NCBI RefSeq assembly: GCF_004348725.1
Contig: NZ_SMKR01000024.1
Location: 1 to 55,204 of the forward strand
Direction: 5' to 3'
Source of the DNA: Kribbella turkmenica
Lineage (GTDB): Bacteria > Actinomycetota > Actinomycetes > Propionibacteriales > Kribbellaceae
Length of the DNA: 55,204 bases
Shown here: in pieces, positions 15,226 to 24,588 of the stretch
How positions within the stretch are numbered: position 1 is the stretch's first letter
Layout: each line of letters starts with the position of its first letter
Notes under the pieces: model-generated
Databases searched by the model: none
What the model saw: only the letters and a program-made list of their open reading frames with translations
What the model was told of the DNA's origin: nothing
Position numbers and translations under genes: made by a program

Positions 15226-16743
15226 ATGAAGAAGGCAGTTCTGGCCGTGGTCACCGCCGCGGCCGTGGCCGCCGCGGCGCTGGTGCCGTCCGGCCGGCCG
15301 GTGGAGGCCGCGACGCCGGGGTTCGGCTCGGCGGTGTCCGCGGTCAAGCAGACGACGTGGCAGACCAACGCCAGCGTGAACGCGCTCGCGATCGCGGGTG
15401 ACACCGTGTTCGCCGGCGGACTGTTCACCCGGATCCGGCAGCCCGGCAAGCCGGTCGGCCAGGGCGACGCTGCCCGGACCTACCTGGCCGCGTTCGACCG
15501 CGCCACGGGTGCGCCGACGAGGTTCGCGCCGAAGCTCAACGGCCCGGTCTGGAGCATCGCCACCAGCCCGGACGGCCGGTGGGTCGTGATCGGCGGGGAC
15601 TTCACCGCGGTCGACGGGCAGCCCCGCAAGCGGATCGCGATGTTCAGCGTGGCCACCGGGCGGCTGGTGGCCGGCTGGCACCCGGCGGTCAACTACCGGG
15701 TCGCCGCGCTGGCGATCTCCGGCACCACCGTGTACCTGGGCGGTGCCTTCGGCCGGGTGGACAACAAGGCCCGCAACCGCCTGGCCGCGGTCGCACTCAC
15801 CACCGGGGCCCTGCAGCCCTGGAACCCGGACGCCGACGACGACGTGCACGCGCTCGAGCTGTCCGCCGACGGCAGCCGAGTCTTCGTCGGCGGCGGGTTC
15901 GAGACCCTGCAGGGCGAGGAGCACCACGCGCTGGCGATGGTGAACACCACGACCGGCGCCGCGTTCCCGATGCCGGCCGCCGCCGCCATCCCGCGGAAGA
16001 CGGACGAGTGCGACAGCCGGGTCAAGGACATCGACGTGCTCGGCGTCAAGGTCTTCGTCGCCAACGCCGGGAGCGGGATCGGCTGCTACGACGGGGTGCT
16101 CGCGGCCGACGCGACGTCCGGGAAGTTGTTGTGGCAGAGCAAGTGCCTGGGCGCGACCGAGGCGGTCAAGGCGATCGGCAACTGGGTCTACAAGGGGTCG
16201 CACGCGCACGACTGCAGCCGGGACGGGGGCTTCCCCGGTAAGACCGGCATGCACCACCTGCTGGTCTACAGCGCTCTCAACGGCAAGCTCGGCCCGTGGT
16301 ACCCGAACACCGACGCGGGCGGTGAGACGCTGGTCGGCCCGCTGGCCTTCGCGTCCGGCGGCAACGACCTGTGGGCGGGCGGCGACTTCACCGAGGTGAA
16401 CGGCGTACCTCAGCAGGGCCTGACACGGTTCACCAACGCGCCCGGCGGTGCCCGGCCGGGTCGGCCGGCGGCGCCCAAGGTCTCCAGCACGCGGGTCCAC
16501 CGGACGACGGTCACGTTCCCCACCGTGGTGGACCCGGACAACATCTCCCTGACCTACTCGCTGTACCGCGGTGGCACGAAGGTCGGGTCGTGGACCCGGA
16601 ACTCCTACTCCTGGACGAAGCCGGTGATCACGACGTTCGCCGACGCCGGCCTGACGAGCGGCCAGCCGGTCGACTACCGGGTTCAGGTGACCGACGGCCG
16701 CAACACCAGGATGAGCGCCAAGGCGACCGTCAAGGTCCGCTAG
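15226..16743 (+). CDS. Secreted beta-propeller protein with C-terminal FN3-like domain
   Basis: A 505-residue exported protein. The signal peptide occupies residues 1-30 (cleavage near VEAA). About seven repeats follow, each ending in a strand of the form VFAGGLFTRI, VVIGGDFTAVDG, VYLGGAFGRVDN, VFVGGGFETLQG or LWAGGDFTEVNG, a hallmark of delta-60/DUF5122-like beta-propellers. Four Cys in the centre (ECDS, IGCYDG, SKCLG, HDCSRD) may form disulphides. The last ~90 residues (PAAPKVSSTRVHRTTVTFPT... to the end) read as a fibronectin-III-like or carbohydrate-binding sandwich. I chose ATG 15226 (GGGGG at 15213-15217) over the TTG at 15220. No catalytic residues are evident; an extracellular binding role is inferred. 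Confidence 0.85.
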   Translation: MKKAVLAVVTAAAVAAAALVPSGRPVEAATPGFGSAVSAVKQTTWQTNASVNALAIAGDTVFAGGLFTRIRQPGKPVGQGDAARTYLAAFDRATGAPTRFAPKLNGPVWSIATSPDGRWVVIGGDFTAVDGQPRKRIAMFSVATGRLVAGWHPAVNYRVAALAISGTTVYLGGAFGRVDNKARNRLAAVALTTGALQPWNPDADDDVHALELSADGSRVFVGGGFETLQGEEHHALAMVNTTTGAAFPMPAAAAIPRKTDECDSRVKDIDVLGVKVFVANAGSGIGCYDGVLAADATSGKLLWQSKCLGATEAVKAIGNWVYKGSHAHDCSRDGGFPGKTGMHHLLVYSALNGKLGPWYPNTDAGGETLVGPLAFASGGNDLWAGGDFTEVNGVPQQGLTRFTNAPGGARPGRPAAPKVSSTRVHRTTVTFPTVVDPDNISLTYSLYRGGTKVGSWTRNSYSWTKPVITTFADAGLTSGQPVDYRVQVTDGRNTRMSAKATVKVR

Positions 16744-16757
16744 GCCGTGTCTGACAC

Positions 16758-17537
16758 CTAGTCCGGCAGCAGGTGGCCGCCGGTGACGCGGAGGATCTCA
16801 CCCTGGATCGCGGTCGTCCGGGGTGAGGTCAGGAACAGGATCGCGGCGGCGAGGTCCGCGGTGTCCGGGAGTTTGCGCGCGCTGAACCTGGTCGCGAGCT
16901 GATCGGTCGCGGCCTTCGGGATCACCCGGTGCTCGCCGTTCTCGAGCGTGATCCCGGGCATCACCACGTTGACCAGTACGCCGTCCCTGCCCAGGTCGTG
17001 CTGGAGACTCGCGACCAGGCCGTGCAGCCCGGCCTTGGCGGCGCTGTACGGCCACGAGCCGGGCAGGCCGCGCTCGGCCAGGTCTGTCGAGAGCAGCACC
17101 AGGCGGCCGTGCTCCGACCGGCGAAGCGACGCAGCGGCCTGCTGCACCAGGTGGAAGTTGCCCTCGAGGTTCGCGCGCAGCACCGGCACCCACCACTCCA
17201 GTTTCGCGTCCTCGATGTTCACCGGCCGGTCGTGGAACCCGGCGCTGCCCCAGTCGACCGCGTTCCCGACGACCACGTCGAGCCCGTCCCATCGGCGTAC
17301 GGTCGCCGCCACCGCGGCCGCGATCGTCTCCGGCGCGTTCAGGTCCAGCGGTACGACGTACGCCGTACCGCCGGCCGCCTCGATCTCCTCGGCCACCACC
17401 TCGGCCGCGTCCTTGCGGGAGTTGTACGTGATCGCGACCCTTGCACCCTCCCGCCCGAACGCGATCGCTGTCTCCCGGCCGATGCCCGACGACCCGCCCG
17501 TGACCAGCACCGCCGCGCCTCGCAACCCCAGATCCAT
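16758..17537 (-). CDS. Short-chain dehydrogenase/reductase
   Basis: A 259-residue classical SDR oxidoreductase. It has the cofactor motif TGGSSGIGR at about residues 13-21, YNSRKD after beta-2 (suggesting NADPH preference), a conserved Ser in LLSTDL, the catalytic YSAAKAG and a C-terminal VTGGHLLPD. The NNAG motif is replaced by GNAVDWGSAGF, which is unusual. The substrate cannot be predicted. ATG 17537 has AAGGG six bases upstream. A pair of palindromic operators (17553-17591) sits directly over its promoter region, so it is probably tightly repressed. Confidence 0.92.
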   Translation of the reverse strand: MDLGLRGAAVLVTGGSSGIGRETAIAFGREGARVAITYNSRKDAAEVVAEEIEAAGGTAYVVPLDLNAPETIAAAVAATVRRWDGLDVVVGNAVDWGSAGFHDRPVNIEDAKLEWWVPVLRANLEGNFHLVQQAAASLRRSEHGRLVLLSTDLAERGLPGSWPYSAAKAGLHGLVASLQHDLGRDGVLVNVVMPGITLENGEHRVIPKAATDQLATRFSARKLPDTADLAAAILFLTSPRTTAIQGEILRVTGGHLLPD

Positions 17538-17552
17538 GGCGTACCCTTCATG

Positions 17553-17591
17553 TAGTTAGTCGGCTAACCACAAAAATTAGCCGACTAACTA
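17553..17591. promoter_or_regulatory. Duplicated palindromic operator in front of the SDR gene
   Basis: A perfect 15-bp inverted repeat (17553-17567 and 17577-17591) with a 9-base AT-rich spacer. Each arm is itself a near-palindrome TTAGYCGRCTAA (17556-17567 and 17577-17588), so there are two sites with centres 21 bp apart, two helical turns. This looks like a tandem binding site for a TetR-like dimer. It lies 16 bases upstream of the SDR start and 44 bases downstream of the SARP gene stop. Confidence 0.7.
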
Positions 17592-17634
17592 ACCCGGCGC
17601 AAGCCTGGAACCGTCATCGCATCGGCCGGCCGGG

Positions 17635-20625
17635 TCAGTGGGATTCTTCGGCCCGGCCGTTGAGCTCGGCGAGGCGGTTGCGGATGATCGGCGAGCGGGG
17701 CGGCGCGAACTCGTCGGTGAGGGCGACGGCCTGTTCGAGGTAGTCGACCGCCTGCGCGGCCTGACCGGTCGCCAGGGCGTGGTCCGCGAGCCCTTCGAGC
17801 GCCGAGACCAGGTAGAGGTGGTCCTTGTCGCCGCTCGCGCCGCTGGCCACCAGTTCGAACGAGTGCCGGGCGCCGTCGGTGTCGCCCATCGCCAGCAGCG
17901 TCTCGCCGAGCGCGAGCCGGATCGTCCACTGGGACGGCAGTTGGCCGATCTTGTCGGCCGCTGCGAGTGCCTGTCGTTGCAGGTCGACGGCCTTGTCCAG
18001 ATTGCCGCGCAGCCGGTGGACCCGGCCCAGTTGCGCCAGGGCGTAGGGAAGGCTGAAGACGCTGTCCAGCTCGGCCGCGGTCCGGTGCGCCTCGGTCGCC
18101 GTACCCACGGCGTCGTCGAGCCGGTCGAGCCCGAGATAGCAGGTCGTCAGCCCGCTCAGCGCGTCGGCCATCAGGCCGGAGGGCCCGTGGCGCCGGAGCA
18201 GCGTCAAGGCTTCCTGATACGCCCGTACGGCGGCGTCGTAGTCGCGCGAGTTGCCGTGGGCGATCCCGGTGAAGACCAGCGCGCGGGCCAGGAGTCTGTC
18301 GTCGTTCAGCTCACGGGCGATGTCGCTGGCGCGCTGGAGGGTGGGCAGCGCCTCGCCGTACGGATCGATGGTCTGCAGGCAGATGCCGAGCGTCGAGTAC
18401 AGCTGCGAGCGGACCCGCGGATCTCCGTCGCCGGGGAGTCGTTCGAGGGCTCGATGGAGGACGTCGACCGCGGCCCGCGCGCCGTGTTGCCCGCGAACGA
18501 GGCGTGCCGTCGCGTGCAGGATCCGGGCCTCGGCGCTGCGATCGCCGAGCTGTTCGGTGGCCGCCGACGCGAGCTCGAGGACCGTGGTGTGCTGCTGGAT
18601 CTTGCCGCGCTGCTGGAGCAGCACGCTGCAACCGAGTGCAAGCATCCAGACGTACTGAAGCCGGTCGTCGGTAGCCGCCTGCTCCACGGCGGCCACGAGG
18701 TTGGTCGCCTCGGCGCCCGCCCAGAGGTTCGACTCCCGGATTGTGGCCAGCGTGGGTACGGCGACGGCCGGGCGGTCGCCGAGCTCGAGGAAGTCCGGGC
18801 TCGCCTGCTGCAGGAGTGGGTGCGAGCACGCCTGCAGGTAGTACTCGAGCAGGCGGTTGCCGGCCGCGTCGAGGTCGGCCGCGGAGTCGGTCGTCCGGGC
18901 GAGTTCGGCCGCGTAGTCACGGATGAGGTCGTGGAACTGGTACCGCCCGGGTGCCGGTTGCAGGAGCAGGTTGGCGTCGACCAGCGACTCGGCCAGGTCG
19001 GCGGCGTCGTCCGGCGTGCGGTCGGTCAGCGCGGCAGCGCCGTACTGGTCGAGGTCGCGGCCGGGCAGGAGGCTGAGCAGGCGGAACGCCCGTTGCTGCT
19101 CGGGACTCAACTGGGCGTAGGAGAGCTGGAAGGCGGCCGCGATCCCGAGGCCGTCGGCGGTCAGCTCGGTGAGTCGGCGGCCGACGCGGTCGAGGCGCTG
19201 ATTGATGTGGGCCACCGTCCAGCTGGGACGGTGCCGGAGCCGGGCACCGGCGATCCGGAGTGCGAGCGGGAGGTTCCCGCAGCGCTCGATCAATCCGTTG
19301 CTAGCGGCAACGTCTGCCGCCGCGCGATCGGCACCGACGAGTTGTGCCAGCAGCGCGGACGCGTCGGCGGCGGCCAGCAGTTCGAGGTGCAGGCGTTCGC
19401 GGACGTCCAGTCCGGTGAGCTGGTTGCGACTGGTGATCAGCACGCCGCACGTCGGCGATCCGGGCAGCAGCGGCTCGACCGTCGTGCTGTCCGGGGCGTT
19501 GTCCAGGACGACGAGCAGCCGTCGGCCGGCGACCGTCGTACGCCAGAGGGTCCGGGCTTCCTCGAGCGTGTGCGGGATTGTCAGCCCCGGTAAGCCGACA
19601 CCGACCAGCAGGTGGTCCAGGGCCGCCTTGGTGTCGAGGGGAGCACGACCGGGAGTGTGGCCGTGCAGGTCGACGAAGAGGAGACCGTCGGGGTAGCGGG
19701 CCGCGAGCTGGCGGGCGGTGTTGACCGCGAGGGCGGTCTTGCCGACACCGGCCATGCCGTCGATCGCGACGATCGGAGGAGCGGCCGCGGTCGAGTTGCC
19801 CAGGGCCGCGACGAGCCGGCCGAGCTCGGTACTGCGGCCGACGAACGTGGAGCCCGCGTAGGGAAGTTCGTCGCGGGTGCGGAGCGGGGACTCGTTGCGG
19901 AGGATCGTCTGGTGGAGGTCGCGAAGCGCCGGTCCCGGCTCGACTCCCAGTTGGTCGACGAGGATCTCGCGGGCACGGGCGTAGACATCGAGGGCGTCGG
20001 CCTGGCGGCCATCGGCGGAGAGGGCAAGCATGAGCTGACCGGCGAGGTGCTCGTCGAAGGGCTTCGCGGCCACGGCCGGAGCGAGCTCGGCGATCAGTTC
20101 GGCGTGCCGGCCGCGATCGAGATCGACGTCCACGCGGTCGGCGAACACCTTGTCCCGGCGCTCGGTCAGGCGAAGCCGTTGCGCGGCCAGGTACTGCCCG
20201 GGCAGGCCGGATAGTGGTTCACCGCGGAACAGGGCGAGGGCCTGCTGGTAAGCGCCGGCGGCGGCGTCGAGATCGCCGGACTCGCGGTGCCGGCCCGCTG
20301 CCTGAACCGCTGTCTCGAAGGCCGTGGTGTCGAGAGCGTCCTCCGGCAGCCGCAGCACGTAGCCGTCCGGCGTCCGATCGAGCACTTCCGCCGGCAGCGT
20401 CCGCCGCAGCCGGTAGATGTACGGCGGCAAGACCTTGAGTCCGGTCCCCGGCGGGTTGTCGTGCCAGACGAGATCGAGCAGCTCCTCCGGGGTGCAGACC
20501 TGGTTCACTCGCAGCGCCAGCACCGCCAGCAGGGCCTGCTGCCGGTGCGGACCGGGCGCGACCGTCCGGCCCTGCCACACGATCCGGAGCGGCCCCAGCA
20601 ACTCGATCCGAAGTGGGCGGTTCAC
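17635..20625 (-). CDS. SARP/AfsR-family regulator with BTAD, NB-ARC and TPR domains
   Basis: A 996-residue regulator of the AfsR type, usually controlling secondary metabolism or stress responses. In order: an OmpR-like winged helix at about 1-95 (IELLGPLRIVW to YIYRLRRTL), a bacterial transcriptional activation domain at about 100-245 (DTTAFETAV... LGVEPGPALRDLH), an NB-ARC ATPase from about 258 with Walker A GMAGVGKT (290-297), Walker B LLVVLDNA and the GVLITSRNQL sensor, and about ten C-terminal TPR-like helices (700-990). No biosynthetic cluster is next to it. The SDR gene lies 97 bases downstream on the same strand but has its own operator. Confidence 0.93.
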   Translation of the reverse strand: MNRPLRIELLGPLRIVWQGRTVAPGPHRQQALLAVLALRVNQVCTPEELLDLVWHDNPPGTGLKVLPPYIYRLRRTLPAEVLDRTPDGYVLRLPEDALDTTAFETAVQAAGRHRESGDLDAAAGAYQQALALFRGEPLSGLPGQYLAAQRLRLTERRDKVFADRVDVDLDRGRHAELIAELAPAVAAKPFDEHLAGQLMLALSADGRQADALDVYARAREILVDQLGVEPGPALRDLHQTILRNESPLRTRDELPYAGSTFVGRSTELGRLVAALGNSTAAAPPIVAIDGMAGVGKTALAVNTARQLAARYPDGLLFVDLHGHTPGRAPLDTKAALDHLLVGVGLPGLTIPHTLEEARTLWRTTVAGRRLLVVLDNAPDSTTVEPLLPGSPTCGVLITSRNQLTGLDVRERLHLELLAAADASALLAQLVGADRAAADVAASNGLIERCGNLPLALRIAGARLRHRPSWTVAHINQRLDRVGRRLTELTADGLGIAAAFQLSYAQLSPEQQRAFRLLSLLPGRDLDQYGAAALTDRTPDDAADLAESLVDANLLLQPAPGRYQFHDLIRDYAAELARTTDSAADLDAAGNRLLEYYLQACSHPLLQQASPDFLELGDRPAVAVPTLATIRESNLWAGAEATNLVAAVEQAATDDRLQYVWMLALGCSVLLQQRGKIQQHTTVLELASAATEQLGDRSAEARILHATARLVRGQHGARAAVDVLHRALERLPGDGDPRVRSQLYSTLGICLQTIDPYGEALPTLQRASDIARELNDDRLLARALVFTGIAHGNSRDYDAAVRAYQEALTLLRRHGPSGLMADALSGLTTCYLGLDRLDDAVGTATEAHRTAAELDSVFSLPYALAQLGRVHRLRGNLDKAVDLQRQALAAADKIGQLPSQWTIRLALGETLLAMGDTDGARHSFELVASGASGDKDHLYLVSALEGLADHALATGQAAQAVDYLEQAVALTDEFAPPRSPIIRNRLAELNGRAEESH

Positions 20626-20670
20626 TTCTCGCAGTCTGCCAAGCAGGAGGTTCAGGCATCAACGCACATC

Positions 20671-22026
20671 TCACCGGCTGAGGCGGGCCGCACACTCGGC
20701 GGCGACCGCCTGGCACAGCGACTGGGCGGTGTCGGCGTCGTGTTCCGGGACGACGTGCTGCACGGTGCCGACGGCCTGCAACGCCGCGGCGGTGATCCGC
20801 TGGGAAGCAGCCATCACCGGTGCGTGCGCGGTGTCGCGGTACATGATCGCGCTCGCGCCCTCGGGCGGCAGCGGCGCGAGCCAGGCGTGTTCGGTGGCGA
20901 GCACTGTGGTTGCCGGAAGCAACGCCAGGGCGCCGCCACCGGTTCCCTGCCCGAGCAGCACCGACAACGTCGGGACGGTGAGGGTTGCCATCGTCGCGAT
21001 GCACTGGGCGATCTCACCGGCCAGCCCGCCCTCCTCGGCCGACGGCGACAGCTCGGCTCCCGGTGTGTCGATCACGGTCACGAGCGGGAGGCCGAGCGCC
21101 TCCGCGAGGTTCATCCCGCGCCGTGCCTGCCGCAGCGCCGCCGGACCCATCGCCTTGACCTGCGAGCGATCCTGGCCGACCAGCACGCACGGCTGCCCGT
21201 CCAACCGTGTCAGTGCGACCAGCACGCTCGCGTCCGACTCGGTCAGTCGCACCGTTCCGGCCGCGCCGTACCTCAGCAGCTCCCGTACGCCGGGCCGATC
21301 GGCTCGACGTGTTCGCAGTACCGACTCCCAGGCATCGGCTTCCCCGAGCGATCCGGTACGCCGGGGAAGCGCCGGAGCGACCGGTGGATCGACCAGAACG
21401 CCGAGTGCCCGGTCGAGGAGGTAGGACAGGTCGGCGGTCTCGACGACGCCGTCGATCACGCCGTGGGCAGCGAGGTTCTCGGCCGTCTGCACACCCGGCG
21501 GGAACGGTTCGCCGTGCAACGCCTGGTAGACCTTGGGCCCGAGGAAGCCGATCAGCGCACCGGGCTCGGCGACGGTGACATGGCCGAGCGAGCCCCAGGA
21601 CGCGAACACGCCGCCGGTCGTCGGGTGCCGGAGGTGGACGAGATAGGGGAGACCGGCCGCCTTGTGGTCCATCAGCGCTCTGGAGATGGTGATCATCTCG
21701 AGGAACGCCGGGGCACCTTCCTGCATCCGGGTGCCGCCGGACGCGGTGGACGCCACGATCGGCAGCCGCTCCGCGGTCGCCCGCCGGACGGCGGACGTGA
21801 TCCGCTCGGCGGCGACCCGGCCGATCGACCCGGCCAGGAAGGCGAACTCACTCACCAGCACCGCGACCGCGCGACCCCGGACGAGCCCGCGGCCGGTGAG
21901 CACGGCCTCGTCGGTGCCGGCTCGTTCGGCGGCCTCGAGCAGATAGCGCGAGTCCAGCGCGGCCGGTCGGTCCCAGGACGTGAACGAACCGGGGTCGAGG
22001 ACCGCATCGATCAACGCCGTGCTCAC
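20671..22026 (-). CDS. Fused AccD-AccA-like carboxyltransferase (possible biotin-independent malonyl-CoA decarboxylase)
   Basis: A 451-residue protein in which a carboxyltransferase beta-like half (about 1-220: ASGGTRMQEGAPAF, HPTTGGVFASWGSLG, AEPGALIGFLGPKV) is joined to an alpha-like half (about 270-451: VTVIDTPGAELSPSAEEGGLAGEIA, GQGTGGGALALLP, PLPPEGASAIMYRD). The AccD zinc ribbon is absent. Its start GTG 22026 overlaps the CoA-transferase stop by GTGA. No biotin carboxylase or BCCP gene is nearby. Such paired beta/alpha folds form acetyl-CoA carboxylase, but also the MdcD/MdcE decarboxylase of biotin-independent malonate decarboxylase. Next to a MatC-type carrier and a dicarboxylate CoA-transferase, decarboxylation of malonyl-CoA is the more economical reading; it remains inference. 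Confidence 0.85.
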   Translation of the reverse strand: MSTALIDAVLDPGSFTSWDRPAALDSRYLLEAAERAGTDEAVLTGRGLVRGRAVAVLVSEFAFLAGSIGRVAAERITSAVRRATAERLPIVASTASGGTRMQEGAPAFLEMITISRALMDHKAAGLPYLVHLRHPTTGGVFASWGSLGHVTVAEPGALIGFLGPKVYQALHGEPFPPGVQTAENLAAHGVIDGVVETADLSYLLDRALGVLVDPPVAPALPRRTGSLGEADAWESVLRTRRADRPGVRELLRYGAAGTVRLTESDASVLVALTRLDGQPCVLVGQDRSQVKAMGPAALRQARRGMNLAEALGLPLVTVIDTPGAELSPSAEEGGLAGEIAQCIATMATLTVPTLSVLLGQGTGGGALALLPATTVLATEHAWLAPLPPEGASAIMYRDTAHAPVMAASQRITAAALQAVGTVQHVVPEHDADTAQSLCQAVAAECAARLSR

Positions 22027-23180
22027 GTGTCCAGCCAGTCGCGGACGGCCGCGCCGTGCTCGTCGAGCGCCGGCGGCGGGCGATGGGCCCGTGGAGTCGT
22101 CTCCTGGTCGCCGGTGAAGAAACGCAGTGGCGGGCCGGGCAGCCGGAGCGGGCCGAGGGTCGGGTGCTCGACGTCGACCAGGAGTCCCTGGCTGGCCGTC
22201 TGGTCCCACGCGTACACCTCGTCGAGCGTCCGCACCTTTCCCGCCGGTACGCCGGCCTCCGCCAGCCTGGCCAGCAGCTCGGCACCCGTCAGCCCGGCGA
22301 ACGCGCTCTCCACCACCTCGATCAGCCGATCCCGGTGCGCGACCCGGTGGGCGTTGGTCGTCAACCCGTCCGGATCGATGCCGAAGGCAGCGCAGAACCG
22401 TTGCCACAGGCTCTCGCTTCCGACCGCGATCTGGACCGCGCCGTCCGCGCAGTGGAACAACCCGTACGGCGCGATCGACGGGTGATGGTTGCCCTGCGCC
22501 CGCCCCACCTCGCCGGCGACGGTGAACCGGGTGCCCTGGAAGGCGTGGACGCCGACGATTGCCGCAAGCAACGACGTACGGACGACACTGCCCACCCCGG
22601 TCGTCGCGCGTTCGTGCAGGGCGGCCAGGACGCCGTACGCGCCGTACATCCCGGCGAGGAGATCGCCGATCGGCACGCCCGCCCGCTGCGGGTCGTCGGG
22701 CCCCGAACCGGTGAGTGACATCAGCCCGGCCTCGCCCTGGGCGATCTGGTCGTACCCGGCCCGTCCACCCTCGGGACCGTCGTGGCCGAACCCCGTGATC
22801 GACAGCACGACCAGCCGGGGATTGCGTTCCCGGAGGACGTCGATGCCGAGACCGAGCCGCTCGAGCACGCCGGTGCGGAAGTTCTCCACCAGCACGTCCG
22901 CGCGGTCGACCAGCCGGAGCAGCACGTCGCGATCCGTCGCGTCCTTGAGGTCGAGAGCGATCGACTCCTTGTTCCGGTTCGCCGACAGGAAGTACGTCGA
23001 CTCGCCGCCGACGAACGGCGGACCCCAGCCGCGGGTGTCGTCGCCGCGGCCCGGCGCCTCGACCTTGATCACCCGCGCACCGAGGTCGCCGAGCATCATC
23101 GTCGCCTGCGGGCCGGCCAGCGCCCGGGACAGGTCGACGACCAGGACGTCGCCGAGCGGTCCGGGCATCCTCGTCACCAT
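22023..23180 (-). CDS. CaiB/BaiF-family (class III) dicarboxylate CoA-transferase
   Basis: A 385-residue enzyme of class III CoA-transferases. The N-terminal DLSRALAGPQATMMLGDLGA, the substrate-site GRGDDTRGWGPPFV, ESTYFLSANRNKESI and the catalytic Asp at D173 (VPIGDLLAG) are present, as is the C-terminal HPTLGPLRLPGPPLRF. The GDDTRxWGPPF / ESTYFLSxNRNK pair is typical of succinyl-CoA:glutarate (SUGCT-type) transferases, so a short dicarboxylic acid is the expected acceptor. I chose ATG 23180 with GGTGA five bases upstream; GTG 23189, which overlaps the transporter stop by GTGA, is the alternative. It is followed by the AccDA-like gene with a 4-nt overlap. Confidence 0.9.
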   Translation of the reverse strand: MVTRMPGPLGDVLVVDLSRALAGPQATMMLGDLGARVIKVEAPGRGDDTRGWGPPFVGGESTYFLSANRNKESIALDLKDATDRDVLLRLVDRADVLVENFRTGVLERLGLGIDVLRERNPRLVVLSITGFGHDGPEGGRAGYDQIAQGEAGLMSLTGSGPDDPQRAGVPIGDLLAGMYGAYGVLAALHERATTGVGSVVRTSLLAAIVGVHAFQGTRFTVAGEVGRAQGNHHPSIAPYGLFHCADGAVQIAVGSESLWQRFCAAFGIDPDGLTTNAHRVAHRDRLIEVVESAFAGLTGAELLARLAEAGVPAGKVRTLDEVYAWDQTASQGLLVDVEHPTLGPLRLPGPPLRFFTGDQETTPRAHRPPPALDEHGAAVRDWLDT

Positions 23181-23185
23181 CGCGG

Positions 23186-24505
23186 TCACCAGCCGGGGAC
23201 CACGAGCGCGGCCCAGACCAGCAGCGGCCCGGCGGCGACCACGATCATGCTGTAGGTGAGGATCTGCTTGTAGTACACCGGTTCGGTGACCGTGTCCGGC
23301 CGGTTCGCCAGCATCAGCGCGCCATTGGTGGAGAACGGGCTGACGTCGACGATCGTCGACGCGATCGCGAGCGCGGCGACGAACAGGCCGGCGTTGATCC
23401 CGCCGTTCGCGACCAGCGGGACCGCGATCGGGATGATCACCGGCAGCAGCGCGGTCGACGACGCGAACGCCGACACCACCCCGCCGACGTAGCAGAGCAC
23501 CAGCGCGCCGATCACGGCCGCGCCCAGGCCGGCGGCCCAGTTGCCGACGAACTCGGGCGACCCGGCCTCGGTGAGCACCGCGGCGTACGTGCTGACGCCG
23601 GCGACCAGCAGAACGGTCGGCCAGGCGACCTGCTTGATCGCGTCCCGGTGCTGCTGCGGCGAGAGGGTCGCGAGCAGGACCGCGGCCGTGATCGACACGA
23701 AACCGATGTTCTTGTCGAAGGCCAGCGCGATCACCGCCACCCCGAGGAACGCCACCAGGGTCAGCACCTGGTCCCGGCGTACGCCGGTCGCCTGGGTGCT
23801 GGTCGACGTCGAGGTCCCGGTGCCGCGTGCGGTCACCGGCGGGCCGCCCCTGTGCAGGTCGTCGGTGATCGTGTCCGGCTCGTTCGGGTCGATCCGCTGC
23901 TTCATCAGCCGGCGGCCGCCGAGCAGGACGAACAGGATCGCCGCCATCACCAGGTTGACGGCCAGGCTGGCCAGGAACACAGTCAGTTCGGACGACGGCA
24001 GGTTGTTCTGCTCCATCACCGAGTTCGTGATCGTGCCGTAGATGCTGATCGGCGAGAAGCCGCCGCCCTGCGCACCGTGGACGACGAACATGCCCATCAT
24101 CAGCGGGTTGATCCTGTACCGGCCGGCGAAGCCGAGGGCGATCGGGCCGATGATCGCGCAGGCGGCCGGGCTGGCCGCGCCGATCGCGGTCAGCAGCGCG
24201 GTCACCGCGAACATCACCCACGGGATCAGCGCGACCCGGCCGCCGACGGCTCTGACCGCGCTGGCGACTATCAGGTCCACGGTGCCGTTGTTCTTGGCGA
24301 TCGCGAACAGATAGGTGACACCGATCAGGGTGAGGACGAGATCGCCGCTCACGCCGGCCAGGATCTCCCGCTCACTCAGGTGCAGCGAGAACATGCCGAC
24401 CAGCCACGCCGCGACGTACGCGAGCGCACCCATGTTGATCGGCAGCACGGTGCCCATGACGAACAGCGCGACGAGCGCCAGGATCGCGACCCACTCTGGT
24501 CCCAT
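23186..24505 (-). CDS. MatC-type malonate/dicarboxylate transporter
   Basis: A 439-residue polytopic membrane protein with about 12 hydrophobic segments. The N-terminal half (PINMGALAYVAAW, GDLVLTLIGVTYLFAIAKNNGT, PLMMGMFVVHGAQGGGFSPISIYGTITN) closely follows the MatC N-terminal domain of rhizobial malonate carriers; the C-terminal half contains STALLPVIIPIAVPL and DVSPFSTNGALMLAN, the transport-site features of this ion-transporter superfamily. A Thr/Ser-rich cytoplasmic loop lies at about 225-245. It is the first gene of the minus-strand operon, has AAGGA before ATG 24505, and is divergent from a GntR gene, as matC is from the GntR regulator matR in rhizobia. Confidence 0.88.
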   Translation of the reverse strand: MGPEWVAILALVALFVMGTVLPINMGALAYVAAWLVGMFSLHLSEREILAGVSGDLVLTLIGVTYLFAIAKNNGTVDLIVASAVRAVGGRVALIPWVMFAVTALLTAIGAASPAACAIIGPIALGFAGRYRINPLMMGMFVVHGAQGGGFSPISIYGTITNSVMEQNNLPSSELTVFLASLAVNLVMAAILFVLLGGRRLMKQRIDPNEPDTITDDLHRGGPPVTARGTGTSTSTSTQATGVRRDQVLTLVAFLGVAVIALAFDKNIGFVSITAAVLLATLSPQQHRDAIKQVAWPTVLLVAGVSTYAAVLTEAGSPEFVGNWAAGLGAAVIGALVLCYVGGVVSAFASSTALLPVIIPIAVPLVANGGINAGLFVAALAIASTIVDVSPFSTNGALMLANRPDTVTEPVYYKQILTYSMIVVAAGPLLVWAALVVPGW

Positions 24506-24545
24506 GACGGTTCCTTCTTCCGGGGCTGGACGTTACTCACCGGTT

Positions 24546-24588
24546 TGGCTCAGTGGCCTAGCCAATAGGCCAATGAGCCAGTTGTCAA
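24546..24588. promoter_or_regulatory. Divergent promoter region with a 35-bp inverted-repeat operator
   Basis: Arms 24546-24560 and 24566-24580 match at 14 of 15 positions around a 5-base spacer. On the minus strand a perfect TTGACA (24588-24583), 17-base spacer and TTGGCT (24565-24560) point toward the matC-like gene, with the operator filling the spacer and -10. On the plus strand TAAGCT (24589-24594) lies 7 bases before ATG 24602, predicting a leaderless GntR transcript. One bound regulator could therefore repress both directions. Confidence 0.68.

Noticed and set aside
22023-24221. 732-residue CoA-transferase fused to an upstream domain
   Set aside because: The upstream part is the wrong frame of the MatC-like transporter.
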